DNA from: Siphonobacter curvatus
GTDB taxonomy: Bacteria; Bacteroidota; Bacteroidia; Cytophagales; Spirosomataceae
NCBI RefSeq assembly: GCF_002943425.1
Contig: NZ_PTRA01000001.1
Coordinates: 3,596,001 to 3,660,000, forward strand
Reading direction: 5' to 3'
Length of the DNA stretch: 64,000 nt
The notes under the pieces are model-generated. The model searched no databases and was not told where the DNA came from. It worked only from the letters and a program-made list of their open reading frames with translations. This document shows positions 26,341-35,100 of the stretch, in pieces. The position numbers and the translations under genes were made by a program. How positions within the stretch are numbered: the first letter of the stretch is position 1; every line of letters begins with the position of its first letter.

Positions 26341-28029
26341 TTAATCCTGAGTTGGGGAATTAGTGGTGCGGTCTAACCTGCTTAGTAGCAGACCCAGCCC
26401 TACCACAGCCACGCAGCCAATGACGTTGAGCCAGAGAAAAGCCGTCAGATTCAGTACCCAGAACACGACTACCAAAATCTCGGCTCCAACCGCTGCCCAG
26501 AACGTAGCCTGGGCTCCAATTGACTTAAAGTAAAAGGCAACAACAAATACGCCCAGAACCGTTCCGTAAAACAACGATCCGAGAATATTAACGGCTTCGA
26601 TCAGACTACCGACGCGGCTGGCGTACATGGCAACCGCAATACTAAGCATGCCCCAAACCGCGGTACTGATTTTCGATACGCGGATGTAGTGGGCTTCCGT
26701 ACCGTTTTTGACCCACATGCGTCGGTAAATATCGACCACGAAGCTTGACGTCAGCGAACTGATGGCCGAAGCGATAGACCCCATCGAAGCAATAAAAATA
26801 ATGGCAATCAGCAGGCCCACCACGCCCGGCGGCAGGTATTTCACCACGAACGACAAAAATACGTAGTTGGTATCGTTGGCGTCGCCCCCTTCGGCCTGTA
26901 CCAGTGTTTTGGTTTGATTGCGAAGCTCGGTAGTTTGGTGGTCGAGGGTTTGGACGCGTTGTTGCAGAGAAGCAATCCCGCCTTCGTCTCCACGTTCCAG
27001 AGCCGATTGCAATTGCGTTACGACCTGCTTTTTTTCCTCGAATCGTTGCGTATGCTCCCGCTGAAGCGTCTGGTAGGCGGCGGTATGTTCGACTTTCTTT
27101 AAAGCCGTTTCATTAAAGAGCAAGGGGGGCTGATGAAATTGGTAGAAGACAAACACCAATGCTCCCACCAGCAGAATCAAAAACTGCATGGGAATTTTGA
27201 CAATACCGTTCATAAGCAGGCCCAGTCGACTTTGTCCGATGGTTTCGCCCCCGAGGTACCGTCCGACCTGCGACTGGTCGGTACCGAAATAACTTAGCTG
27301 TAGGAAAAATCCGCCAATCAGTCCGGACCAGATGTTGTAGCGATCATTCCAGTCGAATTGCCAGTTGATGGTTTGTAGCTTCCCCATTTTCCCGGCCACT
27401 TCCAATGTATCGACCAAACCCATGTTTTCGGGCAGGAGCCGTACGACCAGATAACCCGCCAGAAACATTCCACCGAGGACGATAAACATCTGCTGCACGT
27501 GCGTATAACTCACCGCCCGGCTCCCGCCCAGCACGGTGTAGATCAGCAGAATCCCACCCATGGCCAGATTCGTCCAGACAATATCCCAACCGAAAATGGT
27601 GGAAAGAATAATACTCGGAGCGTAGATACTAATACCCGTGGAAAGCCAGCGGGGCAGCAAAAACAGCAGGGCTGTGAGGGTACGAGTTTTCAGATCGAAC
27701 CGCGTTTCGAGAAATTCATACGCGGTATAGACGTTTAGTCGGTGAAAAATCGGAATGAAGGTAATGGAAATGACGACCATGGCCAGGGGTAGTCCGAAGT
27801 AGAACTGCACGAATCGCATGCCGTCGGTATAAGCCTGTCCCGGTCCCGACAGAAAGGTAACCGCCGAGGCCTGGGTAGCCATCACGCTCAAGCAGACGTG
27901 CCACCAGGTCAGCGTATGGCCGCCCGTCAGGTAGGTTTCCAGGTTTTGTTGCTGTCGACTGCGGTAGATGCCGTAACCTACAATGAAGGTTAGGGTAACG
28001 CTCAGTACGATCCAATCGAGTAAAGACAT
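26341..28029 (-). CDS. Sodium:solute symporter with a coiled-coil insertion
   Basis: The 562-residue transporter belongs to the SSS family, with the N-terminal DWIVLSVTLTFIVGYGIYRS helix, GGHTLTWWHV near 37 and the LSYFGTDQSQVGRYL segment near 243, typical of sugar or sialic acid type members. About residues 300-385 form a charged, helical segment (ALERGDEGGIASLQQRVQTL) between membrane helices, an insert predicted to form a coiled coil outside the bilayer. The substrate cannot be inferred. A 43-residue membrane peptide is encoded upstream, with a MITE-like repeat between. Confidence 0.88.
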   Translation of the reverse strand: MSLLDWIVLSVTLTFIVGYGIYRSRQQQNLETYLTGGHTLTWWHVCLSVMATQASAVTFLSGPGQAYTDGMRFVQFYFGLPLAMVVISITFIPIFHRLNVYTAYEFLETRFDLKTRTLTALLFLLPRWLSTGISIYAPSIILSTIFGWDIVWTNLAMGGILLIYTVLGGSRAVSYTHVQQMFIVLGGMFLAGYLVVRLLPENMGLVDTLEVAGKMGKLQTINWQFDWNDRYNIWSGLIGGFFLQLSYFGTDQSQVGRYLGGETIGQSRLGLLMNGIVKIPMQFLILLVGALVFVFYQFHQPPLLFNETALKKVEHTAAYQTLQREHTQRFEEKKQVVTQLQSALERGDEGGIASLQQRVQTLDHQTTELRNQTKTLVQAEGGDANDTNYVFLSFVVKYLPPGVVGLLIAIIFIASMGSIASAISSLTSSFVVDIYRRMWVKNGTEAHYIRVSKISTAVWGMLSIAVAMYASRVGSLIEAVNILGSLFYGTVLGVFVVAFYFKSIGAQATFWAAVGAEILVVVFWVLNLTAFLWLNVIGCVAVVGLGLLLSRLDRTTNSPTQD

Positions 28030-28113
28030 ATACTCAAGGGTAAAGAGGTGTTTTTAGGTTAGTTTTGAATGATTCGATAGGTTATTACTGGGGTTGGGTA
28101 CATATAGACCGGG

Positions 28114-28344
28114 TTTGGTCCCGTTACCACGGCTGGCTAGTAGCCCATGAGCCTTCCAGGCTGGACCCCTCCAGGTCTAACCATTCTATGGGGGCCCCCA
28201 TGGAATGGTTTCATCCGCAATGCGGTGGCCTAGTGCAGGATGAAAAGAGCGGCGGGCGTGCCCGCATGGGATGCCCCGCATGGGATGCCCCGCATGGAAT
28301 GCATACGGACTAAAAAACCAGCCGTGCCTGCGGGACGAAAAACG
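28114..28344. mobile_element. MITE-like mosaic palindromic element, copy 1
   Basis: The two ends are inverted copies of a roughly 40-base unit: left 28114-28150 with GGTCCCGTTACCACGGCTGG and right 28305-28344, whose reverse complement has CGTCCCGCAGGCACGGCTGG. Inside are a near-perfect palindrome around GGGGGCCCCC (28177-28209), GCGGCGGGCGTGCC, and two units of GCATGGGATGCCCC plus a partial third (28264-28302). An inverted relative lies at 37976-38395. It has no coding frame. Confidence 0.75.
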
Positions 28345-28370
28345 CAGCCACTCATCCACTTAAAAACCCG

Positions 28371-28502
28371 TTAGGAAAACGCTTCTGTAAACCACCAGAA
28401 CAAACCAATCATTAGGATAAGATTAGCGATGACTAAGGCATAGAGCTGCTGCCAGGACCGGATAAAGGGTGGCAGGCTTTCACGATCTTCATTCTTTATC
28501 AT
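28371..28502 (-). CDS. 43-residue membrane peptide upstream of the symporter
   Basis: The minus strand encodes ATG ATA AAG AAT through TTC CTA A, ending at 28371. The product has a polar start (MIKNEDRESLPPFIRSWQQL) and one C-terminal helix (YALVIANLILMIGLFWWFTE). The layout of a short soluble lead and a single helix, placed just before a sodium:solute symporter, suggests an accessory subunit of that transporter. This is inferred from position and shape. The MITE-like element now separates it from the symporter gene by 341 bases. Confidence 0.6.
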   Translation of the reverse strand: MIKNEDRESLPPFIRSWQQLYALVIANLILMIGLFWWFTEAFS

Positions 28503-28532
28503 ATTCGTATGCAATCAATCCATAAAGGATGC

Positions 28533-28613
28533 AAACTGCCCAATTTTGAGCACTTGACCAACTTTTACCCGTAATCCCTTCCGTAAAGGGAACGAAGAAG
28601 CTGGGCAGTTTTT
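28533..28613 (+). promoter_or_regulatory. Structured leader or attenuator-like element before aroB
   Basis: AAACTGCCCA (28533-28542) pairs with TGGGCAGTTT (28602-28611), which continues into a T-run. An inner CCCTT/AAGGG hairpin lies near 28576-28590. On the plus strand this looks like an intrinsic terminator placed 67 bases before the aroB start, with no plus-strand gene upstream. It could be an attenuator or the end of a short leader RNA. Confidence 0.45.
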
Positions 28614-28680
28614 GTCCCTCCCGCCGATAACTTTTACGCCCGACTATCGACTCTCTACTCTTTCGTCTATTTTTGCGGCT

Positions 28681-29706
28681 ATGGTACAGATCGCCCCAAT
28701 TACCGAAAGCCTGCCCGCTTTCCTTGCCTCGCACTCCTTTTCTCAGGTAGCCGTTCTGGTGGACGAGCAAACCCTTCAGCACTGCTATCCTCGCATTCAG
28801 GCCTTACTGCCCCCGCATACGCTGATTCAGATTCGTTCGGGTGAAAGTGAAAAGCACTTGGAAACGGCCACACAAATCTGGGAAGGGCTTACGAAAGCGG
28901 CTTTCGACCGCCACGGCCTGCTGATCAATCTCGGCGGTGGCGTTATTGGTGATATGGGCGGCTTCTGTGCGGCGACCTACAAACGGGGTATTGCCTTCAT
29001 TCAAATCCCCTCGACCTTACTTTCGCAGGTTGATGCCAGCGTAGGCGGCAAACTGGGCATTGATTTCCAAGGCTTAAAAAATCATATTGGCGTTTTCCAG
29101 ATTCCCGACGCCGTTCTGATTGATGCCGATTTTCTGGCTACGCTCCCGCCCCGCGAGCTTCGGTCAGGTTTTGCCGAGGTTATCAAACATTGCCTTATCG
29201 CCGATGCGGCTAAATGGGAGGAGCTCCGTCAACAAAGCTGGGAAACGCAGAACTGGACGGACCTGATCGCTCATTCCGTCGCCATTAAAGAACGGGTGAC
29301 GCAGGCCGATCCTACGGAAAAAGGATTACGAAAGATTCTCAATTTCGGTCATACGCTCGGTCACGCCATCGAAACGTATTTTCTGGAAGAGCCCGAAAAG
29401 CGGCTGCTGCACGGGGAAGCCATTGCGGCGGGCATGCTGACAGAGGCGTTTCTGAGTCGGCAACGGGGCTGGCTGACGGAAGAACAATTCGCCACGATTC
29501 AATCGTACCTGCTTCAAACCTACGGCAAAGCCCAGATTCCTACCGATGCCTTCGAGGCAATCGTCGAATTAACGGCTCAGGACAAGAAAAACCGGGGTAA
29601 GGAAGTTCGGTTCTCCCTACTCGAGGGCATTGGTAGCTGTCGCTTCGACATTCCCGTATCCAACTCCGAAATGCAGGAAGCTCTGACGTACTACGCGGGC
29701 CTGTAA
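28681..29706 (+). CDS. aroB: 3-dehydroquinate synthase
   Basis: AroB converts DAHP to 3-dehydroquinate in the shikimate pathway, with NAD and a divalent metal. The 341-residue protein has GGGVIGDMGGFCAATYKRG near 82, DASVGGKLGID near 118 and HTLGHAIETY near 223, which carry NAD and metal ligands. The ATG at 28681 (MVQIAPITESL) fits the family start; the frame is open to 28612 without support. A Crp-like regulator gene follows after 25 bases. Confidence 0.95.
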   Translation: MVQIAPITESLPAFLASHSFSQVAVLVDEQTLQHCYPRIQALLPPHTLIQIRSGESEKHLETATQIWEGLTKAAFDRHGLLINLGGGVIGDMGGFCAATYKRGIAFIQIPSTLLSQVDASVGGKLGIDFQGLKNHIGVFQIPDAVLIDADFLATLPPRELRSGFAEVIKHCLIADAAKWEELRQQSWETQNWTDLIAHSVAIKERVTQADPTEKGLRKILNFGHTLGHAIETYFLEEPEKRLLHGEAIAAGMLTEAFLSRQRGWLTEEQFATIQSYLLQTYGKAQIPTDAFEAIVELTAQDKKNRGKEVRFSLLEGIGSCRFDIPVSNSEMQEALTYYAGL

Positions 29707-29731
29707 GGGCGTCGTTTCAAATCGGTTCCCT

Positions 29732-30295
29732 ATGCATATTATTACCTTCCTTCAACAGCACTTACCCTTATCTGCGGAAGTCGTCGAAGAGCTTCAGAAA
29801 ATTATTGTTCGGGAACACCTTCCGAAAAACCACGTGCTGGTCCGGCCGGGCCAGCACTGTCGACGGCTCTTTTTCATTGAAGAAGGTCTCATTCGGGAAC
29901 ATTATCAAAGCCTCTCGGGGAAAGAAACGACGTACCGCTTTCATACGGAAGACAATTTCGTAACGGCAGACGAAAGTTTCATTGACGGTCAACCCAGTCA
30001 GTATTACCTGGAAACCCTGGAGGAGACAACGCTGTGTTCCATCTCGCACGAAGACTTTGAGCAGTTGCTCAAACGGCATCCCCTTTTCGAACAATTGCAC
30101 GTTCTGGTCATGCACCAGGTCATGCGGGAAATGAAGGAACGCATCACGGCCCTGCAATTTCAAACGGCCACCGAACGCTACGAGTCGTTACTCCAAAATC
30201 AACCCTCTATTTTTCAGCGGGTCAGCCTGGGCCATATTGCTTCGTACCTCGGCATCTCGCAGGAGACGTTGAGTCGAATTCGGAGTAAAAAGTAG
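29732..30295 (+). CDS. Crp/Fnr family transcription regulator
   Basis: The 187-residue protein has an N-terminal cyclic-nucleotide-binding fold (RPGQHCRRLFFIEEGLIREH near 38-57) and a short C-terminal winged helix with VSLGHIASYLGISQETLSRI. It lacks Fnr-type cysteines, so it is not an oxygen sensor of that kind. It matches the Bacteroidota group with a degenerate effector pocket. Its TAG stop lies inside REP copy B. It could control the efflux operon downstream, which is inference from position. Confidence 0.88.
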   Translation: MHIITFLQQHLPLSAEVVEELQKIIVREHLPKNHVLVRPGQHCRRLFFIEEGLIREHYQSLSGKETTYRFHTEDNFVTADESFIDGQPSQYYLETLEETTLCSISHEDFEQLLKRHPLFEQLHVLVMHQVMREMKERITALQFQTATERYESLLQNQPSIFQRVSLGHIASYLGISQETLSRIRSKK

Positions 30296-30342
30296 GCATA
30301 GCCTAGAAATTTGAAGATCCGTAGCGGATGCGACGGATAACG
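30292..30342 (+). repeat. REP element, copy B
   Basis: It reads GTAGGCATAGCCTAG, AAATTTGAAG and ATCCGTAGCGGATGC followed by GACGGATAACG. Order and spacing match copy A at 12310. It overlaps the stop codon of the Crp-like gene. Confidence 0.82.
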
Positions 30343-30455
30343 AAGACTACCGTTCTTAATACCAGTCTTCCAAAGAAATATACTTTAGAAGCAGCAACAG
30401 AATCTACTCCTCTATAAAAATCACTTGATCTCCCCTTTCCAAGGAGCGAGTTGCC

Positions 30456-30499
30456 CGTAGCATCCGCTACGGACACCCAAATTAGTAGGTTCCGCCTAC
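30456..30499 (-). repeat. REP element, copy C, inverted
   Basis: The minus strand reads GTAGGCGGAACCTACTAATT, then TGGGTGTCCGTAGCGGATGC. With copy B, 113 bases away in the opposite direction, it makes a BIME-like pair before the next gene. Confidence 0.82.
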
Positions 30500-30579
30500 C
30501 CCCTTCGCTTTTTGACTTTTATCAAAGAGCCTGGCGTAATTCTTTCCGAGCTTTGCATGCACAACCCGAAAGCAGCGTT

Positions 30580-30999
30580 ATGAATGCCCTGAATTTCACG
30601 CAGCAAAGCAGCCCTATACTGGATCGACACTGGATCTTTTTATCATCGTCGTACTCCCTGCATTCGCTGATTGATCTGATAAAAACTCTACTGAATCGTC
30701 ACCAGCCGTGTACCGTCATTCATGGCCTGACTCAGTTGAATTCTCCGTTTTTTCCCGACGAGCTTACCCGTCTTGAATCGGCGTTTAGTGGCCTTTTGAA
30801 AACGTATTACGTATTCGGCAGTCCTACACCCGCTTATCCGGCGTTAGACCTGCTCGAATCCCTCACCAATACATTCCCGATATCGAAACTAAGTTTTCTT
30901 CTGACGGATACCGAAGAATGGGTGGATGCTGTCATTGAACACTTACTGTTTTTAGAAATCCCCAAATCACAAATTCACCTACTGGAAACGATTAATTAA
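30580..30999 (+). CDS. Hypothetical protein upstream of the efflux operon
   Basis: The first ATG in this frame after the REP pair, at 30580, gives a 139-residue soluble protein; the open frame extends back to 30451 but runs through REP copy C. The product has no signal peptide or membrane segment. It looks alpha/beta, with SPILDRHWIFLSSSYSLHS near 10 and FLEIPKSQIHLLE at the end. I do not recognise a family. It stops seven bases before the adaptor gene, so it is probably the first gene of the efflux operon. Confidence 0.6.
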   Translation: MNALNFTQQSSPILDRHWIFLSSSYSLHSLIDLIKTLLNRHQPCTVIHGLTQLNSPFFPDELTRLESAFSGLLKTYYVFGSPTPAYPALDLLESLTNTFPISKLSFLLTDTEEWVDAVIEHLLFLEIPKSQIHLLETIN

Positions 31000-31006
31000 T
31001 GAAGTT

Positions 31007-32053
31007 ATGAAACCCAAGCCTTATTTTTCCATCAGTGTAGCAGCCTTCGTACTCGCCAGCTGCCAGAGCAAACCCGCTCCTGAAACCGCCACCGCCGATC
31101 CGGCCGTACCGGTCATTACGCAAACGGTTAGTCGTTCTTCTTCAGAAAACCAGATTTCGATCAGCGGAAACGTCGAAGGCAACCGGACCGTCAAACTCGG
31201 TTTTCTCGTGGCGGGAAAAATCAACTATATCGCCGCTACGGAAGGCCAGCCCGTAGCCGCCGGAAAAGTACTCGCCAGTCTGGACCCTACCAGTTACCGG
31301 CTCGGCGTGGACGCGGCTACCGCCAGCGTCAATCAGGTGCAGGATGAGTATAACCGGCTCAAGCTTATGCACGATCGTAACAGCCTGAGCGATGCCGATT
31401 TCGCCAAAGTCTCCAACGGACTCAAACAGGCTCAAGCCCAGGCCGGACTCCAGAAAAAGAATCTTTCGGATACGAAGCTCTACGCTCCTTTCTCGGGTGT
31501 ATTGCTCAAAAAGAATACGGAGATTGGTGAAATCGTAGGTTCGGGAATGCCCCTATTTATCGTCTCGGATATCCAGAAAGTAAAAGTCAACGCGGCTATT
31601 CCGGAATCGGAATTACAGCGGGTGAAAATCGGTCAGTCAGCTCAGGTGTACATCTCAGCCCTCGACAGCACCTTTACCGGAAAAGTGACCGAAGTAGGTT
31701 CCGCCGCCGATGCGACGACGCGTTCGTTTTCGGTGAAAATCGAATTACGCAATCCCAAGCTCCTGATTCGTCCCGGTATGGTGGCCGAAGTGAAGCTGCC
31801 TTCGACGCAGAAAACGGAATCACTGACCTTACCCGCCGAAGCCGTCTTGCACGATACTGATAATTCTTCCTACGTTTTTGTAGCTGACTCGCAGAAAAAG
31901 CAGGCCTTTAAACGTCGCGTATCCATCGGTCGCCTGCTGGATTCTACCATTGAAATTACTTCGGGTTTACAGCCGGGCGAGCTGGTCATTACGGGTGGAC
32001 AGCAAAAAATCCACGACGGTTCTGCCGTTCAGCTTACCAATACGCAACTTTAA
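31007..32053 (+). CDS. RND efflux periplasmic adaptor, lipoprotein
   Basis: The 348-residue adaptor has a lipoprotein signal with lipobox VLASC (Cys19), a barrel-sandwich domain (KLGFLVAGKINYI near 63-75 and LYAPFSGVLLKKN near 157), a short helical hairpin between, and beta-barrel and membrane-proximal domains. It links the inner membrane pump at 32131 to the TolC-like channel at 35255. The first residues after the lipid Cys are low-complexity. Substrates cannot be predicted. Confidence 0.92.
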   Translation: MKPKPYFSISVAAFVLASCQSKPAPETATADPAVPVITQTVSRSSSENQISISGNVEGNRTVKLGFLVAGKINYIAATEGQPVAAGKVLASLDPTSYRLGVDAATASVNQVQDEYNRLKLMHDRNSLSDADFAKVSNGLKQAQAQAGLQKKNLSDTKLYAPFSGVLLKKNTEIGEIVGSGMPLFIVSDIQKVKVNAAIPESELQRVKIGQSAQVYISALDSTFTGKVTEVGSAADATTRSFSVKIELRNPKLLIRPGMVAEVKLPSTQKTESLTLPAEAVLHDTDNSSYVFVADSQKKQAFKRRVSIGRLLDSTIEITSGLQPGELVITGGQQKIHDGSAVQLTNTQL

Positions 32054-32096
32054 CGTATACAAAAAGACGTTCAATTTTATTTAACGGACGTATACG
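32054..32096 (+). other. Hairpin in the efflux operon between adaptor and pump genes
   Basis: CGTATAC (32054-32060) pairs with GTATACG (32090-32096), and inside them ACGTT partly pairs with AACG. No T-tail follows, so it is more likely an mRNA processing or stability element than a terminator. Confidence 0.4.
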
Positions 32097-32130
32097 CTTA
32101 CTACTCTACAGGCCTTATCCAGTGTAGATC

Positions 32131-35100
32131 ATGAATTTTGTCAAATCATCCCTAAAATATTCGCAGGTTACGCTGACGGTACTGCTGATGGTTTTTGCCG
32201 TTGGTGTACATTCCCTGCTGACCATGCCCCGCCGGGAAGACCCCAAGATTACCATTCGTACGGGTCTGGTACTGGCGTATTTCCCCGGAGCGAATTCCGC
32301 TCAGGTGGAAGATCAGGTTACCAAAAAGCTGGAACAATACCTGTTTCAGTTTGAAGAAGTGAAGAAATCAAAAACCTTCTCCACAACCCGCGACGGAGCT
32401 GTCGTGATTAATGTGGAGCTGGAGGATAAGGTGAAAGATCCGGACGTGTTCTGGAGTAAACTGCGGCACGAATTACTCGTCGCCAAAACGCTGGCTCTGC
32501 CCGAAGGTGTACGTGGCCCGATCGTCAACTCCGATTTCGGTGATACGGAAGCTTTGGTTATCGGGATCGAATCCGATCAGGCTTCGTACAACGAGTTGAA
32601 AGATTATCTGCAAAAAGTAGAAGATCAGCTCCGAACGTTGCCCGCCGTGTCGAAAATCAAACGCATTGGCGAGCAGAAAGAACAGATCGTCATTACGAGC
32701 AATTCCGAAAAACTGGCTCAGTACGGCATCAAGTTCACGCAGGTGATGAACGTACTGAAATCCCAGAATGCCATTAGTCCGACGGGAAATGTGAAAACCG
32801 GAACGGCGGAGGTACCGCTCTACGCCAACGGTGGTTACAGCACCGAAAGCCAGATTGCCAGTCAGATCATCGGTACTTCCAAAACCGGAGACGTGATTCG
32901 ACTCGGCGACGTAGCCCGCATCACCCGTCAGTACCAGGACCCCACGAGTACGACAACCGTAAACGGACACCGGGCCCTGATGCTAGCCGTGGAAATGCAC
33001 GAAGGAAACAACATTGTGTCATTCGGCAAGGACGTTGATGCTCAGCTGGAAGCCGTGCAGAAATTATTACCGAGTACGGTGAAACTGACTACGATTGTCA
33101 ATCAGCCGCATCTGGTGGATGAGAACGTTGGTCACTTCATCCGGGAATTTTTCCTGGCCATTGTTTCAGTGGTGATTGTCGTGATTTTGCTCCTGCCCTT
33201 CCGCATTGCGGCGGTGGCAGCCATGGCGATTCCGATGACGGTTGCCGTCACTTTTGCCCTGCTGCACGCCTTCGGTATCGAGCTGCATCAGGTGTCGCTG
33301 GCGGCCTTGATTGTGGTACTGGGCATGGTAGTCGATGATGCCATTGTCATTGCCGATAACTACGTGGAACTGCTCGATGAAGGACTGGACCGCTGGACGG
33401 CCGCCTGGCGGAGTGCCAGTGACCTGGTGGTTCCCGTACTCGCGGCAACGATTACGATCATTGCTTCCTTTATGCCGATGGTTATTCTGTCGGGCTCGGT
33501 GGGTGAATTCATTTTTGCTCTGCCTATTACAGTAGCCATTGCCTTGTCGGCTTCGTTCATCGTAGCCATGATTTTGACGCCACTGCTGTGTTACACCTTC
33601 ATCAAAAAAGGCTTACACGATCCTTCCGAAGCCAACAAGAAGAAACGTACGTCCCTGCTGGACCGGATGCAGAATGGCTACAACGCGGCCATCGACTGGT
33701 GCATGCGTCATTCCGGCGTAACGATTCTGGGCAGTTTGCTGACGGTTGCCCTGGCGGGTTTACTCTTCACCACGATTCGTCAGAAGTTTTTCCCAGCGGC
33801 GGAGCGAAATCAGTTCGTCGTGGAATTGTGGATGCCAACGGGTACGAAACTTGATAAAACCCGGGCGGCCATCAGTAAAATTGAAAACGTTGTCAAGAAA
33901 GATCAGCGGGTAACGAGTTACGCCACCTTTGCCGGAACAAGTGCTCCCCGATTCTATTACAACTTTTCGCCCGAAGTACCCGTCACCAACTACGCCCAGA
34001 TTCTGATCAATACCACGGACATTGCCAGTACACAGGCGATGGCGGAAGAACTGACGCGTCAGGTCGATGCTCTGGTGCCCGAAGGACGTCCGCAGGTCAA
34101 ACTCATGCAACAGGGTACGGTTACCAAAGCTCCGGTGGAAGTACGCATCGTGGGCGACGATCTGCCGACGCTCAAGCAAATCGGCGTACAGGTAGATAGT
34201 GTTCTGCGAAATACCCCCGGCAGTGCCATGGTGCGTACCGATTTTATGGAAGATTATTACGGGGTGAATATCAACCTCAAGGGTGAAGCCAACCGACTGG
34301 GTTTTACCACCTCCAGTATAGGGCAAACGATTTACGCCGGTTTCAACGGGGCTCCTGTGACCACCTTGTACGAAGGCACAACACCCGTGGATCTGGTGGT
34401 ACGGCTGGACGAAACCAACCGCCGCAACTTCGATGATTTGCTCAACACGTACCTCTCCTCGCCCGTCACAGGAGCTTCGGTACCCTTGCGGCAAATCGCT
34501 GACCTGCAACCCGCCTGGCAAACGGGCCGCATCATGCACCGCAACGGCGTTCGCACCCTAACAGTACAAAGCGAAACGCAGGCCAATCTGCTACCCTCGG
34601 AACTGCTCAAGGCGGTTCAACCCAAAATTGAGTCGCTGAAATTGCCCGCTGGTTACCGCATTGAATACGGGGGCGAGTACGAAGGACAGAAAGAGACGTT
34701 CAGTCAGATGGTTGTGGTTATGGTGATCAGTATCGTCCTGATATTCCTGATTCTGTTGTTCCAGTTCCGGAATATCAAGGAAGCTTTTCTGGTAATGCTG
34801 ACGATTCCGCTGAGTTTATTCGGGGCGTTTCTGGGACTGATTCTCACGCATAACAACTTTGGCTTTACAGCTTTCGTCGGACTGATTAGTCTGTCCGGGA
34901 TTGTGGTACGAAATGCGATCATCCTCGTCGATCATACCAACGAACTGCTCAAACACGGCATGGACATTCCTACCGCCGCCGCCGAATCGGGGAAACGACG
35001 CTTACGTCCGATTTTCCTGACGGCCATGGCCGCTGCCATTGGCGTGCTACCCATGATTCTCTCGGGATCGCCCATGTGGAGTCCGTTGGCGAGTGTGATT

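Noticed and set aside
28264-28302. Repeated GCATGGGATGCCCC units considered as a CRISPR array
   Set aside because: Only two full units and a partial third, directly joined with no spacers, and no cas genes nearby.
28065-28313. Open frame of 82 codons in the symporter-aroB gap
   Set aside because: It lies wholly inside the MITE-like element and its product is made of repeat translation without family features.
30451-30579. Upstream extension of the hypothetical protein before the efflux operon
   Set aside because: It translates REP copy C and has no in-frame ATG between the REP and 30580.
33760-34539. 259-codon minus-strand frame inside the RND pump
   Set aside because: Antisense to the conserved pump gene with no domain features.
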